23,343 nt of DNA from Pseudaquidulcibacter sp964557085. GTDB taxonomy: Bacteria > Pseudomonadota > Alphaproteobacteria > Caulobacterales > Aquidulcibacteraceae. Shown piece by piece: positions 5,633 through 14,224 of the stretch (position 1 is its first letter; every line of letters starts with the position of its first letter). The stretch lies in assembly GCA_964557085.1 (NCBI GenBank), contig CAZKYS010000026.1, forward strand, positions 1-23,343, given 5' to 3'. The notes below the pieces were generated by a model. That model did not search any database. It was not told where the DNA came from and saw nothing but the letters and a program-made list of their open reading frames with translations. The position numbers were made by a program, and so were the translations under genes.

Positions 5633-6679
5633 TTGAAAATCATCAAAAACATCCCTGAACTTTTGGCAAATAATTTAATTGATGCCAATAAAAGCGCATT
5701 AATTGAAGCTGTTGCAAAAGAGCATTCAATAGCAATAACGCCGCAAATAATGGCGTCTATTAAGGTTTTTGATGATTCAGATCCTATATTCAAACAATAT
5801 GTGCCGCAAAAAGAAGAATTAGAGATTTCACAATATGAAATTTTTGACCCGATTGCCGATAATGAACATTCGCCTTTAAATGGGTTGGTTCATCGTTATA
5901 AATCGCGTGCCTTATTGAAGCTTACAAATGCGTGCCCCGCTTATTGCCGTTTTTGTTTTAGGCGTGAAATGGTGGGCCGTGAAAATGCAAAGATTTTATC
6001 AGACCGTGAAATTGATGCGATTATTGAATATTTGGACGCACACAAAGAAATTAATGAAGTAATTTTTTCAGGCGGTGATTCACTTGCGATTGGTCATTTG
6101 CGACTTGCAAAAATTGCAAAAGCGATTGGTAAAATTTCAAATATAAAAATATTGCGTATTCATTCACGCGTTCCAATAATTATGCCCGATATTGTGGATG
6201 ATGAATTAATCGGCGCACTTAAACAGGCAAATTTGCCAATTTTTATGGTGCTTCATATTAATCATTATAATGAAATCACACCTGATGTTAAAAGTGCAAT
6301 CGAAAAACTAAGGAATAATGGCATCACACTTTTATCGCAAAGTGTGCTTTTGCGTGGTGTGAATGATAATGCGCATATTCTAGCCGATAGTTTTAATGCG
6401 TTTTTAGAAAATGCAATAAAGCCATATTATCTTCATCATCCCGACCTTGCGCGTGGAACAGGGCATTTTCAGCTTAATCCAATAGAAGGCATGGCAATTT
6501 TTGACGAATTAAAAAGCCTTATAAGCGGCCTTGGCCTTCCGAAATATGTTTTGGATATTCCGGGTGGTTTTGGCAAAATTGAATTAAATAGCGCAAATTT
6601 GCGCCAAAAACCTGATGGGCATTTTGAGATTAAGGATAGCCAATCAAATTGGCACTACTATCCTAACATTAGGATTTAA
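5633..6679 (+). CDS. epmB: EF-P beta-lysylation protein EpmB (lysine 2,3-aminomutase family)
   Basis: 348 residues, a radical-SAM enzyme of the KamA/EpmB group. The cluster-binding motif CPAYCRFC gives Cys101, Cys105 and Cys108; FSGGDS at about 145 is the SAM-side glycine motif, and the PLP-binding Lys is K315 in PGGFGK. The length fits EpmB (about 340) better than clostridial lysine 2,3-aminomutases (over 400). EpmB converts alpha-lysine to R-beta-lysine, which EpmA attaches to elongation factor P. The start is a TTG at 5633: the next Met is at residue 40, inside the conserved N-terminal region, so the rare start seems real. The 3' end overlaps metC on the opposite strand by 11 bp. Neither efp nor epmA is in the window. 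Confidence 0.85.
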   Translation: MKIIKNIPELLANNLIDANKSALIEAVAKEHSIAITPQIMASIKVFDDSDPIFKQYVPQKEELEISQYEIFDPIADNEHSPLNGLVHRYKSRALLKLTNACPAYCRFCFRREMVGRENAKILSDREIDAIIEYLDAHKEINEVIFSGGDSLAIGHLRLAKIAKAIGKISNIKILRIHSRVPIIMPDIVDDELIGALKQANLPIFMVLHINHYNEITPDVKSAIEKLRNNGITLLSQSVLLRGVNDNAHILADSFNAFLENAIKPYYLHHPDLARGTGHFQLNPIEGMAIFDELKSLISGLGLPKYVLDIPGGFGKIELNSANLRQKPDGHFEIKDSQSNWHYYPNIRI

Positions 6680-7835
6680 GTGCTTCGAACCCGCGTTCCA
6701 AATCGGCAATCAAATCATCAATATTTTCAAGGCCGATTGCATATCTAACCAATGCACCTTTTTGTTCCTTGTTTGGAAAGTTGCGGCGCAATTGTGGTGT
6801 GCAGTCAATCACAAGGCTTTCAAAGCCACCCCATGAAAAGCCCATTGAAAAAATCTGATAGGCATTAAGCATTGTATTCACTTTACCGCTTAATTCAGGT
6901 TTTAAATAAACCGAAAACAAACCGCCCGCGCCAGTAAAGTCGCGTGACCAAATTGCATAATCTTCGCTTTCTTCAAGGGCAGGGTGAATAACTTGTGTGA
7001 TTTCGGGGCGGGTTTGCATATATCTGGCAATTTTACGCGCCGCCATATCTTGATGCTTAATTCGAAGCATCATGCTTCTTATACCGCGCAAACATAACCA
7101 TACTTCTTCGGCAGAAACCCCAAGCCCAAGGTTTTTGTGCATATCAACCATTTTTTTATGAAGCGCGATATCTTTGCAAACCACACTACCAAGAAGAACA
7201 TCTGAATGCCCGCCTTGATATTTTGTTAGTGCCTGAATGGAAATATCAACACCAATCTTAAGCGGTTGCATGAAAACACCCGCCGACCATGTGTCATCAA
7301 TTGCGGTAATAATATTATTTTTTTGTGCAATTTTAACAATCGCAGGAACATCTTGAATTTCAAGCGTAAGAGAGCCAGGGCTTTCAAGGAATATAAGTTT
7401 GGTATTTGGCTTTATATATTCTTCAATATCAGTGCCAATTCGTGGCGGGTAATAAGTGGTTTCAATACCAAAACCTTTTAAAACCAAATCACAAAAACGA
7501 CGATTTGGGCCATAAATTGAATCAGAAACCAAAATATGATCGCCAGATTTTAAAAGCGCCAATAAAACCAACGTTATGGCATTCAAACCTGATGGGGTTA
7601 ATACGCAACCTGCACCGCCCATAGTTTGGCTTAAAAGGTCGGTTAGATTGTCATGCGTAACACTACCTTCAAGGCCATAAGACCTTAAATCATCATTATA
7701 TAAATCTTCGGCACGGTCAAAAAGAATTGTTGAACCACGTTGAACCGGTGGGTTTACATAACCATCTTGTTTTTTTGGGTTTTTGCCGCCTTGGATAAAT
7801 TGGGTTTCAATTTTTGTATTTTCAGATTGCTTCAA
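6669..7835 (-). CDS. metC: Cystathionine beta-lyase
   Basis: 388 residues of the Cys/Met-metabolism PLP-enzyme family. The PLP Lys is K205 in ALTKYQGGHSD; the conserved SGLNAI segment (about 82-87) and a DDTWS segment (about 180-184) are also visible. The enzyme cleaves cystathionine to homocysteine, pyruvate and ammonia in methionine synthesis. Related lyases share these motifs, so the exact reaction is an assignment by overall similarity. The start is a TTG at 7835 immediately after an in-frame stop, with no ATG nearby. It overlaps the end of sseA by 14 nt, implying translational coupling in a sulfur-metabolism pair. Confidence 0.86.
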   Translation of the reverse strand: MKQSENTKIETQFIQGGKNPKKQDGYVNPPVQRGSTILFDRAEDLYNDDLRSYGLEGSVTHDNLTDLLSQTMGGAGCVLTPSGLNAITLVLLALLKSGDHILVSDSIYGPNRRFCDLVLKGFGIETTYYPPRIGTDIEEYIKPNTKLIFLESPGSLTLEIQDVPAIVKIAQKNNIITAIDDTWSAGVFMQPLKIGVDISIQALTKYQGGHSDVLLGSVVCKDIALHKKMVDMHKNLGLGVSAEEVWLCLRGIRSMMLRIKHQDMAARKIARYMQTRPEITQVIHPALEESEDYAIWSRDFTGAGGLFSVYLKPELSGKVNTMLNAYQIFSMGFSWGGFESLVIDCTPQLRRNFPNKEQKGALVRYAIGLENIDDLIADLERGFEALKS

Positions 7836-8694
7836 AATTCACACTTTCAATTGGTGCATCATCACGTGAACCCCATTCAGCCCACGAACCGTCATAAACC
7901 GCAACATTATTATTTCCAACCACGCTTAGTGCAAGTGCCAAAATGCACGCAGTTATGCCAGAGCCACAGCTTGTTATGATAGGTTTTGAAATATCAACAT
8001 TATTATCTTTGAAGATTTTTTCCAATTCATCCTTTGTTTTCAAAGTGCCGTCTTCATTAATTAATTTGGCATAATGAATATTGATTGAATTTGGAATATG
8101 ACCCGAATTAAGCCCTTGGCGTGGTTCGGCTTCTTCGCCAGAAAAGCGTGTTGGTGAACGGGCATCAAGGATTTGTGGTTTTGCATTTTGTGATGCCGAT
8201 AAAACCTGATTAAAGTCTTTGATTAAATCATGACGCATTCTTATTGAATAATGACGGTCACGTTTAAAAGGTTTCATATCTTCAGTTGGTTTTCCCTCGG
8301 TAAGCCATTTTTTAAGGCCACCATCAAGAATAACCACATCTTCATGCCCCATAAGGCGAAACATCCACCAAACACGCGGCGCAGAAAAAATGCCAACTGA
8401 ATCATAAATTACAATTTTAACCCCATCGCCAAGGCCAAGATTTCTTGCGCGACTTGCAAATTTTTCAGGACTTGGAACCATGTGGGGAAGGGAAGTATTT
8501 AATTCGCTTATTTCATCGATGTCAAAGAATACCGCGCCTTCGATGTGGCAATCTTCATATTCTTGTTTGGCATTGCGACCTGCATTTGGCATGTGCCATG
8601 AAGCATCAATAATATGAACATCAGGGCTATGAATATGTTCCAAAAGCCAATCAGTAGATACAAGCGGAATTTGCGGCTCTGACCAAGAACTCAT
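7822..8694 (-). CDS. sseA: 3-mercaptopyruvate sulfurtransferase (rhodanese family)
   Basis: 290 residues with two rhodanese domains: an N-terminal one lacking the catalytic Cys (about 10-140) and a catalytic C-terminal one (about 165-285). The active loop CGSGITA at Cys243 fits mercaptopyruvate sulfurtransferases rather than the CRKG-type loop of thiosulfate rhodaneses. The enzyme moves sulfur from 3-mercaptopyruvate to thiol acceptors; the protein is cytoplasmic (no signal peptide). GGGGAGG lies about 10 nt before the ATG. It overlaps metC by 14 nt, an arrangement I know from other alphaproteobacteria. No leader riboswitch is visible upstream. Confidence 0.9.
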   Translation of the reverse strand: MSSWSEPQIPLVSTDWLLEHIHSPDVHIIDASWHMPNAGRNAKQEYEDCHIEGAVFFDIDEISELNTSLPHMVPSPEKFASRARNLGLGDGVKIVIYDSVGIFSAPRVWWMFRLMGHEDVVILDGGLKKWLTEGKPTEDMKPFKRDRHYSIRMRHDLIKDFNQVLSASQNAKPQILDARSPTRFSGEEAEPRQGLNSGHIPNSINIHYAKLINEDGTLKTKDELEKIFKDNNVDISKPIITSCGSGITACILALALSVVGNNNVAVYDGSWAEWGSRDDAPIESVNFEAI

Positions 8695-8753
8695 TATATT
8701 TTATCCTCCCCAGAATAAAATTTATGATTTAAATTTATTATTCACATAAAGCT

Positions 8754-9455
8754 CTAATTCAAATGTGACGCATGGTAAAGGGGATAACCCAATGCAATAT
8801 CGATATACTGATATGTATTTGTGCCTATATGTTCGCTTTGGGTCTGTATTATTGGTGGATTTTTATAATTTGCAAATTCCAGTAAGGCATCAAAACTACT
8901 CATTTTTGCCAATAAATGTAGGTTTATTATAGTGGGGAAAAAGGTTTTAATTTCGCCTGATTTATATTTTTCAATAGCATCATTAACATTAAGCCACGCG
9001 GCATCAACAATTTCATTGCCATCAACTTTTGGAATTATGTGATCATGTGATTTTATAAAAAAGAAATAAGTATCAAACTTAATAGGAATTTCAGGCGGTG
9101 GGCGCCAACGTGATAATGGTTTTGCCTTGCTTAAATCAAAATTATTACCGATTTCACTTTTGTAATCATAAAAACTATTTTTGATATCAATATTAGATGC
9201 AAGTTTGCCATTCTTATCAAATGCAATATTTGTTTCTTCATACATTTCACGAAATGCCGCAATTTTTGCCGCTTTTAATTCATCACCATTGGCGAGTTCA
9301 AAATCTTTGGCATCAATTTTTCCGCCAGCAAATGCGTGTTGACCACCTGCAAAGCGCAAATTCTCGTTACGCTTTACCATAAGCACTTCAAGTCCATTTT
9401 GGGCTTCGTGAATTGGGATTATTGTTGCCGCTGGAATAAATTTTTGCGCACTCAT
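8754..9455 (-). CDS. Nudix hydrolase, NUDT19/CoA-diphosphatase-like
   Basis: 233 residues. An extended Nudix box runs from GGKID (about residue 44) to REMYEET (69-75), with an insertion between the glycine and the helix as in NUDT8/NUDT19-type proteins. Nudix enzymes hydrolyse nucleoside diphosphates linked to another moiety; the substrate (possibly CoA or acyl-CoA) is a guess from similarity to that subgroup. The C-terminal half has the conserved LSRWRPPPEIPIKFDTYFF-like stretch typical of the same group. It starts 9 nt after the stop of the J-domain gene with no clear Shine-Dalgarno, suggesting coupled translation. Confidence 0.82.
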   Translation of the reverse strand: MSAQKFIPAATIIPIHEAQNGLEVLMVKRNENLRFAGGQHAFAGGKIDAKDFELANGDELKAAKIAAFREMYEETNIAFDKNGKLASNIDIKNSFYDYKSEIGNNFDLSKAKPLSRWRPPPEIPIKFDTYFFFIKSHDHIIPKVDGNEIVDAAWLNVNDAIEKYKSGEIKTFFPTIINLHLLAKMSSFDALLEFANYKNPPIIQTQSEHIGTNTYQYIDIALGYPLYHASHLN

Positions 9456-9464
9456 AGTTTGATT

Positions 9465-10199
9465 TTAAGCGCGCTTTTTCCCAAAAAAGCTAGTTTTATT
9501 TTCTGTGTTTCTTGGACGTTTTGCAATTTCAAGAATTTTATCAAGCGCAGAAACGGCCTTATCTGTTGCAGTTTCAACAATTTCCACATCAAGATATAAA
9601 TCACCAGGTTTGCGGCCCTGTGTTTGTGGCAAACCTTTGCCTTCAACACGTAACCTTGCACCATCTGGCGTGTTTTGCGGAAGTTTTACGCGTAATTTGC
9701 CCATTGGTGTTTCAATATCTGCAAAACTTCCAAGTCTTGCTTGTGATGTTGAAACCCGCAAAATTGCGCTTATATCGCCACCATCTGCACGGAAGCCATC
9801 GCTTTCCATAATTCTAACAACGCAGGCAATTGTTTTGCCGCCAATTTGCGCAAGAATTCTATCACCTTGTCTTGCACCTGCTGGAACTTTGATGGTTGCC
9901 TTACCAAGTGGGCATGATCCTTTTACGGAGCCGCCAATTGCCGCCGTCCAAATAGAGATTGGCAAATCAATTTCTGTATTTCGTTGCATTCTTGACTTCG
10001 GCTCTAGGCGCATGTCTGCGCTTGAAACTGCGCCAGTGATTTGGCGATAAGCATCTTGTGCCGCGATGAAAACTTCCTGTGCCTTTGGGTCAGGGTTTAT
10101 ATCGGGGTGGCAAGTTTTGGCAATCGCGCGAAAAGCACGCCTTGCTTCGTTTGCGTCGGCATTATTCGGGATTCCAAGAATGTAATAAGGTGATGACAT
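9465..10199 (-). CDS. J-domain protein with DnaJ C-terminal domain (CbpA-like)
   Basis: 244 residues from the ATG at 10199 (MSSPYYILGIP). A longer frame to 10268 would add 23 residues outside any J-domain homology, so it was not used. The J domain (2-57) has the essential HPD at 31-33. A DnaJ C-terminal substrate-binding region follows (about 75-210: VPAGARQGDRI, DISAILRV, LPQNTPDGARLRVEGKGLP, GDLYLDVEI). There is no Gly/Phe-rich linker of usual length and no zinc-finger CxxCxGxG repeats, so it is a short class-II (CbpA-like) co-chaperone for DnaK. Divergent from pdxH with a 120-bp shared promoter region, an arrangement known in alphaproteobacteria. Confidence 0.85.
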   Translation of the reverse strand: MSSPYYILGIPNNADANEARRAFRAIAKTCHPDINPDPKAQEVFIAAQDAYRQITGAVSSADMRLEPKSRMQRNTEIDLPISIWTAAIGGSVKGSCPLGKATIKVPAGARQGDRILAQIGGKTIACVVRIMESDGFRADGGDISAILRVSTSQARLGSFADIETPMGKLRVKLPQNTPDGARLRVEGKGLPQTQGRKPGDLYLDVEIVETATDKAVSALDKILEIAKRPRNTENKTSFFGKKRA

Positions 10200-10319
10200 A
10201 ATATGATATTGCTTAATCTTGGTTAGCATCAGGTAAATTTTATATTTACAAATGGTAAAAATTTGCATTTATTGCATTATTTTAATGGAAATTTTTACCC
10301 CGTAAGATTATAAGAAATT

Positions 10320-10988
10320 ATGGAAAATCAAAACATAATTGCAAACACACCAAGTGAAAACGAATATCAAAATAACGCAAACCCTGAAGAAAATTTGATT
10401 AATGAAAATCAAAATCCATTTGCGCTTTTTGGTGAATGGCTAAAGGATGCAAATCACAAAGAAATTAATGATCCAAATGCTTTTTCTTTGGCTACGGTTG
10501 ATGAAGATGGAATGCCTGATGTTCGTATGGTCTTGCTTAAGGATTTTGATGAAAATGGTTTTGTTTTCTATACAAATTTCGAAAGCGCAAAAGGTAAGCA
10601 AATATTAGGCGCAAAAAAAGCCGCAATTTGTTTTCATTGGAAATCTTTGCGTCGCCAAGTGCGAATTCGCGGCAATGTTGAAATCGTAAGCGATAAAGAG
10701 GCGGATGAATATTTTGCATCACGCGCCCGCCAAAGCCAAATTGGCGCATGGGCTTCGCACCAATCACAAACAATGAATGGTCTAGGTGAGCTTGTGAAAA
10801 ATGTTGCCCAATTTGGTTTAAAGTTTGGAATTGGCAAAGTTCCAAGGCCGCCGCATTGGTCAGGTTTTCGAATAGTCCCAACCAGAATTGAATTTTGGCG
10901 CGACCGCGCATTCAGGCTTCATGAGCGGGTTGAATATTCGCGCGAAAACAAAAAGCAGAATTGGTTAATTCGTAGGCAGTTTCCGTAA
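10320..10988 (+). CDS. pdxH: Pyridoxamine 5'-phosphate oxidase
   Basis: 222 residues. After a variable Asn/Glu-rich N-terminus (about 1-33), the flavin split barrel shows the classical PdxH landmarks: SLATVDEDGMPDVRMVLLKD, FVFYTNFESAKGKQ, AAICFHWKSLRRQVRIRG, SRQSQIGAWAS-type substrate loop, and the C-terminal WRDRAFRLHER...W. The FMN enzyme oxidises pyridoxine or pyridoxamine 5'-phosphate to pyridoxal phosphate, the cofactor used by MetC and EpmB in this same window. Usual length for the family is about 200-230. Transcribed divergently from the J-domain gene. Confidence 0.94.
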   Translation: MENQNIIANTPSENEYQNNANPEENLINENQNPFALFGEWLKDANHKEINDPNAFSLATVDEDGMPDVRMVLLKDFDENGFVFYTNFESAKGKQILGAKKAAICFHWKSLRRQVRIRGNVEIVSDKEADEYFASRARQSQIGAWASHQSQTMNGLGELVKNVAQFGLKFGIGKVPRPPHWSGFRIVPTRIEFWRDRAFRLHERVEYSRENKKQNWLIRRQFP

Positions 10989-11050
10989 ATATTACACTTG
11001 ACCAAAAGCAAAACCCTTATAGTTTATAATTAAATAAATAGGGGAAACCA

Positions 11051-12673
11051 ATGTTAGGGTTAATGCAAGACTGGCCGCTTACGGTCGATAAAATAATCGA
11101 CCATGCAAATTTGAATTATTCAAACCGTGAAATCGTTTCACGAAGTGTTGAAGGCCCAATCTTAAGAAGTAATTATGCGCAAATTCACTCGCGCTCGAAA
11201 AAGCTTTCAAATTGGCTTAAATCACAAAATCTGCGCTTTGGTTCGCGCGTTGCAAGTCTTGCATGGAATAGCGGCCGCCATATGGAATGTTGGTATGGGG
11301 CAATGGGGATTGGCCTTGTATTGCATACATTAAATCCGCGCCTTTTTGCCGATCAATTGATTTATATTATCAAACATGCCGAAGATGAAATTATCTTTTC
11401 AGACATAAGTTTTGCCCCATTACTTGAACAAATTATCCCGCTTTGCCCAAGTGTAAAAGCGGTGGTTTATTTGACCGACAGGGCCAATATGCCACAAACA
11501 AAACTTGCCAATGTTCATTGTTATGAAGAAATTTTGGAACATGAAAATGATGAATGCCAATGGGGTGGTTTTGATGAAAATACCGCCTGTGGCCTTTGTT
11601 ATACATCTGGTACAACTGGCAATCCAAAGGGGGTTTTATATTCACATCGTTCAAATGTTTTGCATTCATACATGTCATTAACCGCCGATGTTATGGGCAT
11701 AAGTTCCAGTGATGTGGTTTTACCTGTTGTGCCAATGTTTCATGCCAATACTTGGGGCGTGATTTTTTCTGCACCAATGGTTGGGGCAAAAATTGTTATG
11801 CCGGGTGCGAAAATGGATGGTGCATCCATTTATGAGCTTTTGGAAACCGAGCAGGTTAATTTCACGGCGGCGGTTCCAACGGTTTGGCTTATGCTTTTGC
11901 AATATCTTGAAAGCACAAACCAAAGGTTAAATAGCCTTAAGCGCGTAATTATTGGCGGTGCCGCTTTGCCAGAGCGTATATTACGAACCTTTGAAGATAA
12001 ATATGGCATTGAGGTTCGCCACGCATGGGGCATGACCGAAACATCGCCATTGGGAACAGTTTGCACTTTAACACCCGAAGCAAAACTCTTGTCAAAAGAT
12101 GAGCAAATGGCGATTAAATTAAAGCAAGGGCGCGCGCCATTTGGTGTTGAACTTAAGATTAGTCGCGATGGCGAAAGCGCGCCGCGCGATGGGGCAACTT
12201 TTGGTAATTTGATGGTTCGTGGCCCTGCAATTGCGAAATCATATTTCAAAAATGAAGGCGGTGAAATCCTTGATGAACAGGGGTTTTTTGATACTGGCGA
12301 TGTGGCAAATATTGACCCGCATGGCTATATGCAAATCACTGATAGATCAAAAGATGTGATTAAATCAGGCGGGGAATGGATTTCATCAATTGATATTGAA
12401 AACATCGCAGTTGGCGTTGATGGCGTCGCAATCGCAGCCGTTATTGGTCATTACCATCCAAAATGGGATGAACGCCCACTGTTGGTAATTCAAACCAAAG
12501 AAAGCGCCCAAGTTACAAAAGAAGAAATACTTTCATATCTAAATGGCAAAATCGCAAAATGGTGGATGCCTGATGATGTTCAATTCATTGATGTGATACC
12601 GCTTGGTGCAACTGGTAAAATCAATAAGGTTGCATTGCGCGAAATGTTTAAGGATTATAATTTTCCGAAATAG
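11051..12673 (+). CDS. Medium/long-chain fatty acyl-CoA ligase (AMP-forming)
   Basis: 540 residues of the ANL adenylating-enzyme superfamily. Visible motifs: P-loop-like YTSGTTGNPKG (184-194), AWGMTETSPLG (325-335), TGDVANID (415-422), the hinge region DRSKDVIKSGGEWIS (431-445) and the adenylation Lys K523 in GKINK. It activates a carboxylic acid to its CoA thioester through an acyl-AMP. The closest groups by eye are AlkK/FadD-type and DmdB-type (3-methylmercaptopropionyl-CoA) ligases, so the substrate is open. AGGGGAAACC provides the Shine-Dalgarno. A split-barrel flavoprotein gene follows after 6 nt and is probably cotranscribed. Confidence 0.87.
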   Translation: MLGLMQDWPLTVDKIIDHANLNYSNREIVSRSVEGPILRSNYAQIHSRSKKLSNWLKSQNLRFGSRVASLAWNSGRHMECWYGAMGIGLVLHTLNPRLFADQLIYIIKHAEDEIIFSDISFAPLLEQIIPLCPSVKAVVYLTDRANMPQTKLANVHCYEEILEHENDECQWGGFDENTACGLCYTSGTTGNPKGVLYSHRSNVLHSYMSLTADVMGISSSDVVLPVVPMFHANTWGVIFSAPMVGAKIVMPGAKMDGASIYELLETEQVNFTAAVPTVWLMLLQYLESTNQRLNSLKRVIIGGAALPERILRTFEDKYGIEVRHAWGMTETSPLGTVCTLTPEAKLLSKDEQMAIKLKQGRAPFGVELKISRDGESAPRDGATFGNLMVRGPAIAKSYFKNEGGEILDEQGFFDTGDVANIDPHGYMQITDRSKDVIKSGGEWISSIDIENIAVGVDGVAIAAVIGHYHPKWDERPLLVIQTKESAQVTKEEILSYLNGKIAKWWMPDDVQFIDVIPLGATGKINKVALREMFKDYNFPK

Positions 12674-12679
12674 GTAAAA

Positions 12680-13228
12680 ATGGCAAAACACCATAATGAA
12701 ATTGATGCAAAATTGGCGAAATTTATTAGATCGCAGCCAATGTTTTTCGTTGCAACCGCTGCTGACGAAGGGCGTGTCAATCTCAGCCCAAAGGGGCTTG
12801 ATGGAACTTTTGCCATCCTATCGCCAAATCGTGTTGCATTTTTAAACCTAACCGGAAGCGGCAATGAAACTGCGGCACATTTATTAAAGAATGATAGAAT
12901 TACCATCATGTTCTGTTCCTTTGATAAGGTGCCGATGATTTTGCGCCTTTATGGTAATGCAAGGGCCATTCATACAAATGATGATGAATGGGGTGATTAT
13001 ATTGGCCTATTCAATGATATAAGTGGCAAAAGACAAATCGTAATTATTGATGTATTTGATATTATAACGTCATGCGGCTATGCCGTGCCGCAAATGGAAT
13101 TAGTTGAACAACGCGATATTTTGGTTGATTGGGCCGATAAAAAGGGCGAAGAAGGCATCAAAAACTATTGGAAAGAGAAAAACCAAAAGAGTTTTGACGG
13201 TTTTGAAACTAAAGTTCCAGTAGATTGA
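12680..13228 (+). CDS. Pyridoxamine 5'-phosphate oxidase-family split-barrel protein
   Basis: 182 residues. The FMN-binding split-barrel signature is visible near the N-terminus: FFVATAADEGRVNLSPKG (about 22-39), then FLNLTGSGNETAAHLL and ITIMFCSFD. These proteins bind FMN (or F420/heme in other members), and most have no defined substrate. It is not a second PdxH, because the PdxH substrate-loop and C-terminal motifs are absent. It begins 6 nt after the acyl-CoA ligase stop, so an operon is likely. Its stop codon abuts the stop of the MBL gene on the opposite strand with no intervening base. Confidence 0.8.
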   Translation: MAKHHNEIDAKLAKFIRSQPMFFVATAADEGRVNLSPKGLDGTFAILSPNRVAFLNLTGSGNETAAHLLKNDRITIMFCSFDKVPMILRLYGNARAIHTNDDEWGDYIGLFNDISGKRQIVIIDVFDIITSCGYAVPQMELVEQRDILVDWADKKGEEGIKNYWKEKNQKSFDGFETKVPVD

Positions 13229-14122
13229 TTATTTGATTGTATATTGCGAATTTAATTCATTAACATCATTAGCAAATACAATTCCATTTTCAACCAACCG
13301 TATTAAATGGGCATGAATACTACGTGCGGCGGCGGGCCAAAGCCGTTTATCAATATTGGCATAAAGAAGCGGAACCATATCATTTATGTTTGAAATCCCG
13401 TTTTTAAGGCAATCAATTATTTGTTTTTCGCGTTCAAGGCGATGGTTTATATAGGCGTCAATAAAATCATACGGCTTTGGAATTGGCGCGCCATGTGTTG
13501 GGTATAAAATCTTAAAATTGCGCGCCTTAATTTTTTCAAGGCTTGAAATATATTGGTTCATATTGCCATCGGGTGGCAAAATCACCGAGGTTGACCAGCC
13601 CATAATATGATCTCCAGAAAATAAAGCGTTTTCAGAGTCTAAACCAAAGCAAAAATGTCCCGATGTATGCCCCGGTGTTGCAATACATTCAATTTCAAAA
13701 CCATCACATTGGATTTTTTGCCCATCATTAATTTCAAAATCAGGTATAAAGCCAAAGTCATCACCTTCTTCGGTTTCATGCGATATTGGTTTATGGCCTT
13801 TATTTTCAGATTTCCCCCAAATTTTTGCACCTGTTGCGCCAGATAATTTTGTTGCAAGGGGGGAATGGTCGGCATGTGGGTGGGTTATCAAAATGTGCGA
13901 AACAATTCGCCCATCAATCGCTTTTATTAAAGCCGACAAATGTGCATCATCATTAGGGCCGGGGTCGATAATTACCAAATTATTTTGACCAATTAAATAA
14001 GTTCCAGTGCCATAAAATGTGAAGGGTGATGGATTATTACAAACCACACGCGCAATCAAAGGCGAAAGCAGTGAAACTTCACCATATTTAAAATCAAGAT
14101 TTTTTATAAATGGAATGGACAA
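13229..14122 (-). CDS. MBL-fold metallo-hydrolase, LACTB2-like
   Basis: 297 residues. Metal ligands of the metallo-beta-lactamase fold are all present: HPHADH (81-86), H152 in PGHTSGH, D171 in SGDH and H210 in PTHGAP. The C-terminal part (about 220-290) looks like the winged-helix tail of LACTB2-type proteins. Members include a mitochondrial endoribonuclease and thioesterase-like hydrolases; the bacterial substrate is unknown. The start is a TTG at 14122: the upstream frame meets a stop two codons earlier and no Met occurs for most of the protein. Divergent from the MDR gene across 102 bp. Confidence 0.85.
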   Translation of the reverse strand: MSIPFIKNLDFKYGEVSLLSPLIARVVCNNPSPFTFYGTGTYLIGQNNLVIIDPGPNDDAHLSALIKAIDGRIVSHILITHPHADHSPLATKLSGATGAKIWGKSENKGHKPISHETEEGDDFGFIPDFEINDGQKIQCDGFEIECIATPGHTSGHFCFGLDSENALFSGDHIMGWSTSVILPPDGNMNQYISSLEKIKARNFKILYPTHGAPIPKPYDFIDAYINHRLEREKQIIDCLKNGISNINDMVPLLYANIDKRLWPAAARSIHAHLIRLVENGIVFANDVNELNSQYTIK

Positions 14123-14224
14123 AATTCACAAAAACCTACAGAATAAAAAACACAAATGTTAATTGCTTTACCTTTAGATAATGCTAGCGGCTTTATAGCA
14201 TAAAATCAATGAATTGGAGATTTT

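Noticed and set aside
10200..10268. 23-residue N-terminal extension of the J-domain protein
   Set aside because: The J domain begins at MSSPYYILG; the extension has no homology and covers the divergent promoter region.
10989..11050. TTGACC with TATAGT/TATAAT as a promoter for the acyl-CoA ligase
   Set aside because: Spacings of about 14 and 22 bases are outside the usual 16-18, so no promoter was called.
14181..14201. ATGCTA/TAGCAT inverted repeat upstream of the MDR gene as an operator
   Set aside because: Short arms with a 9-base spacer in AT-rich DNA; no second site or conservation evidence.
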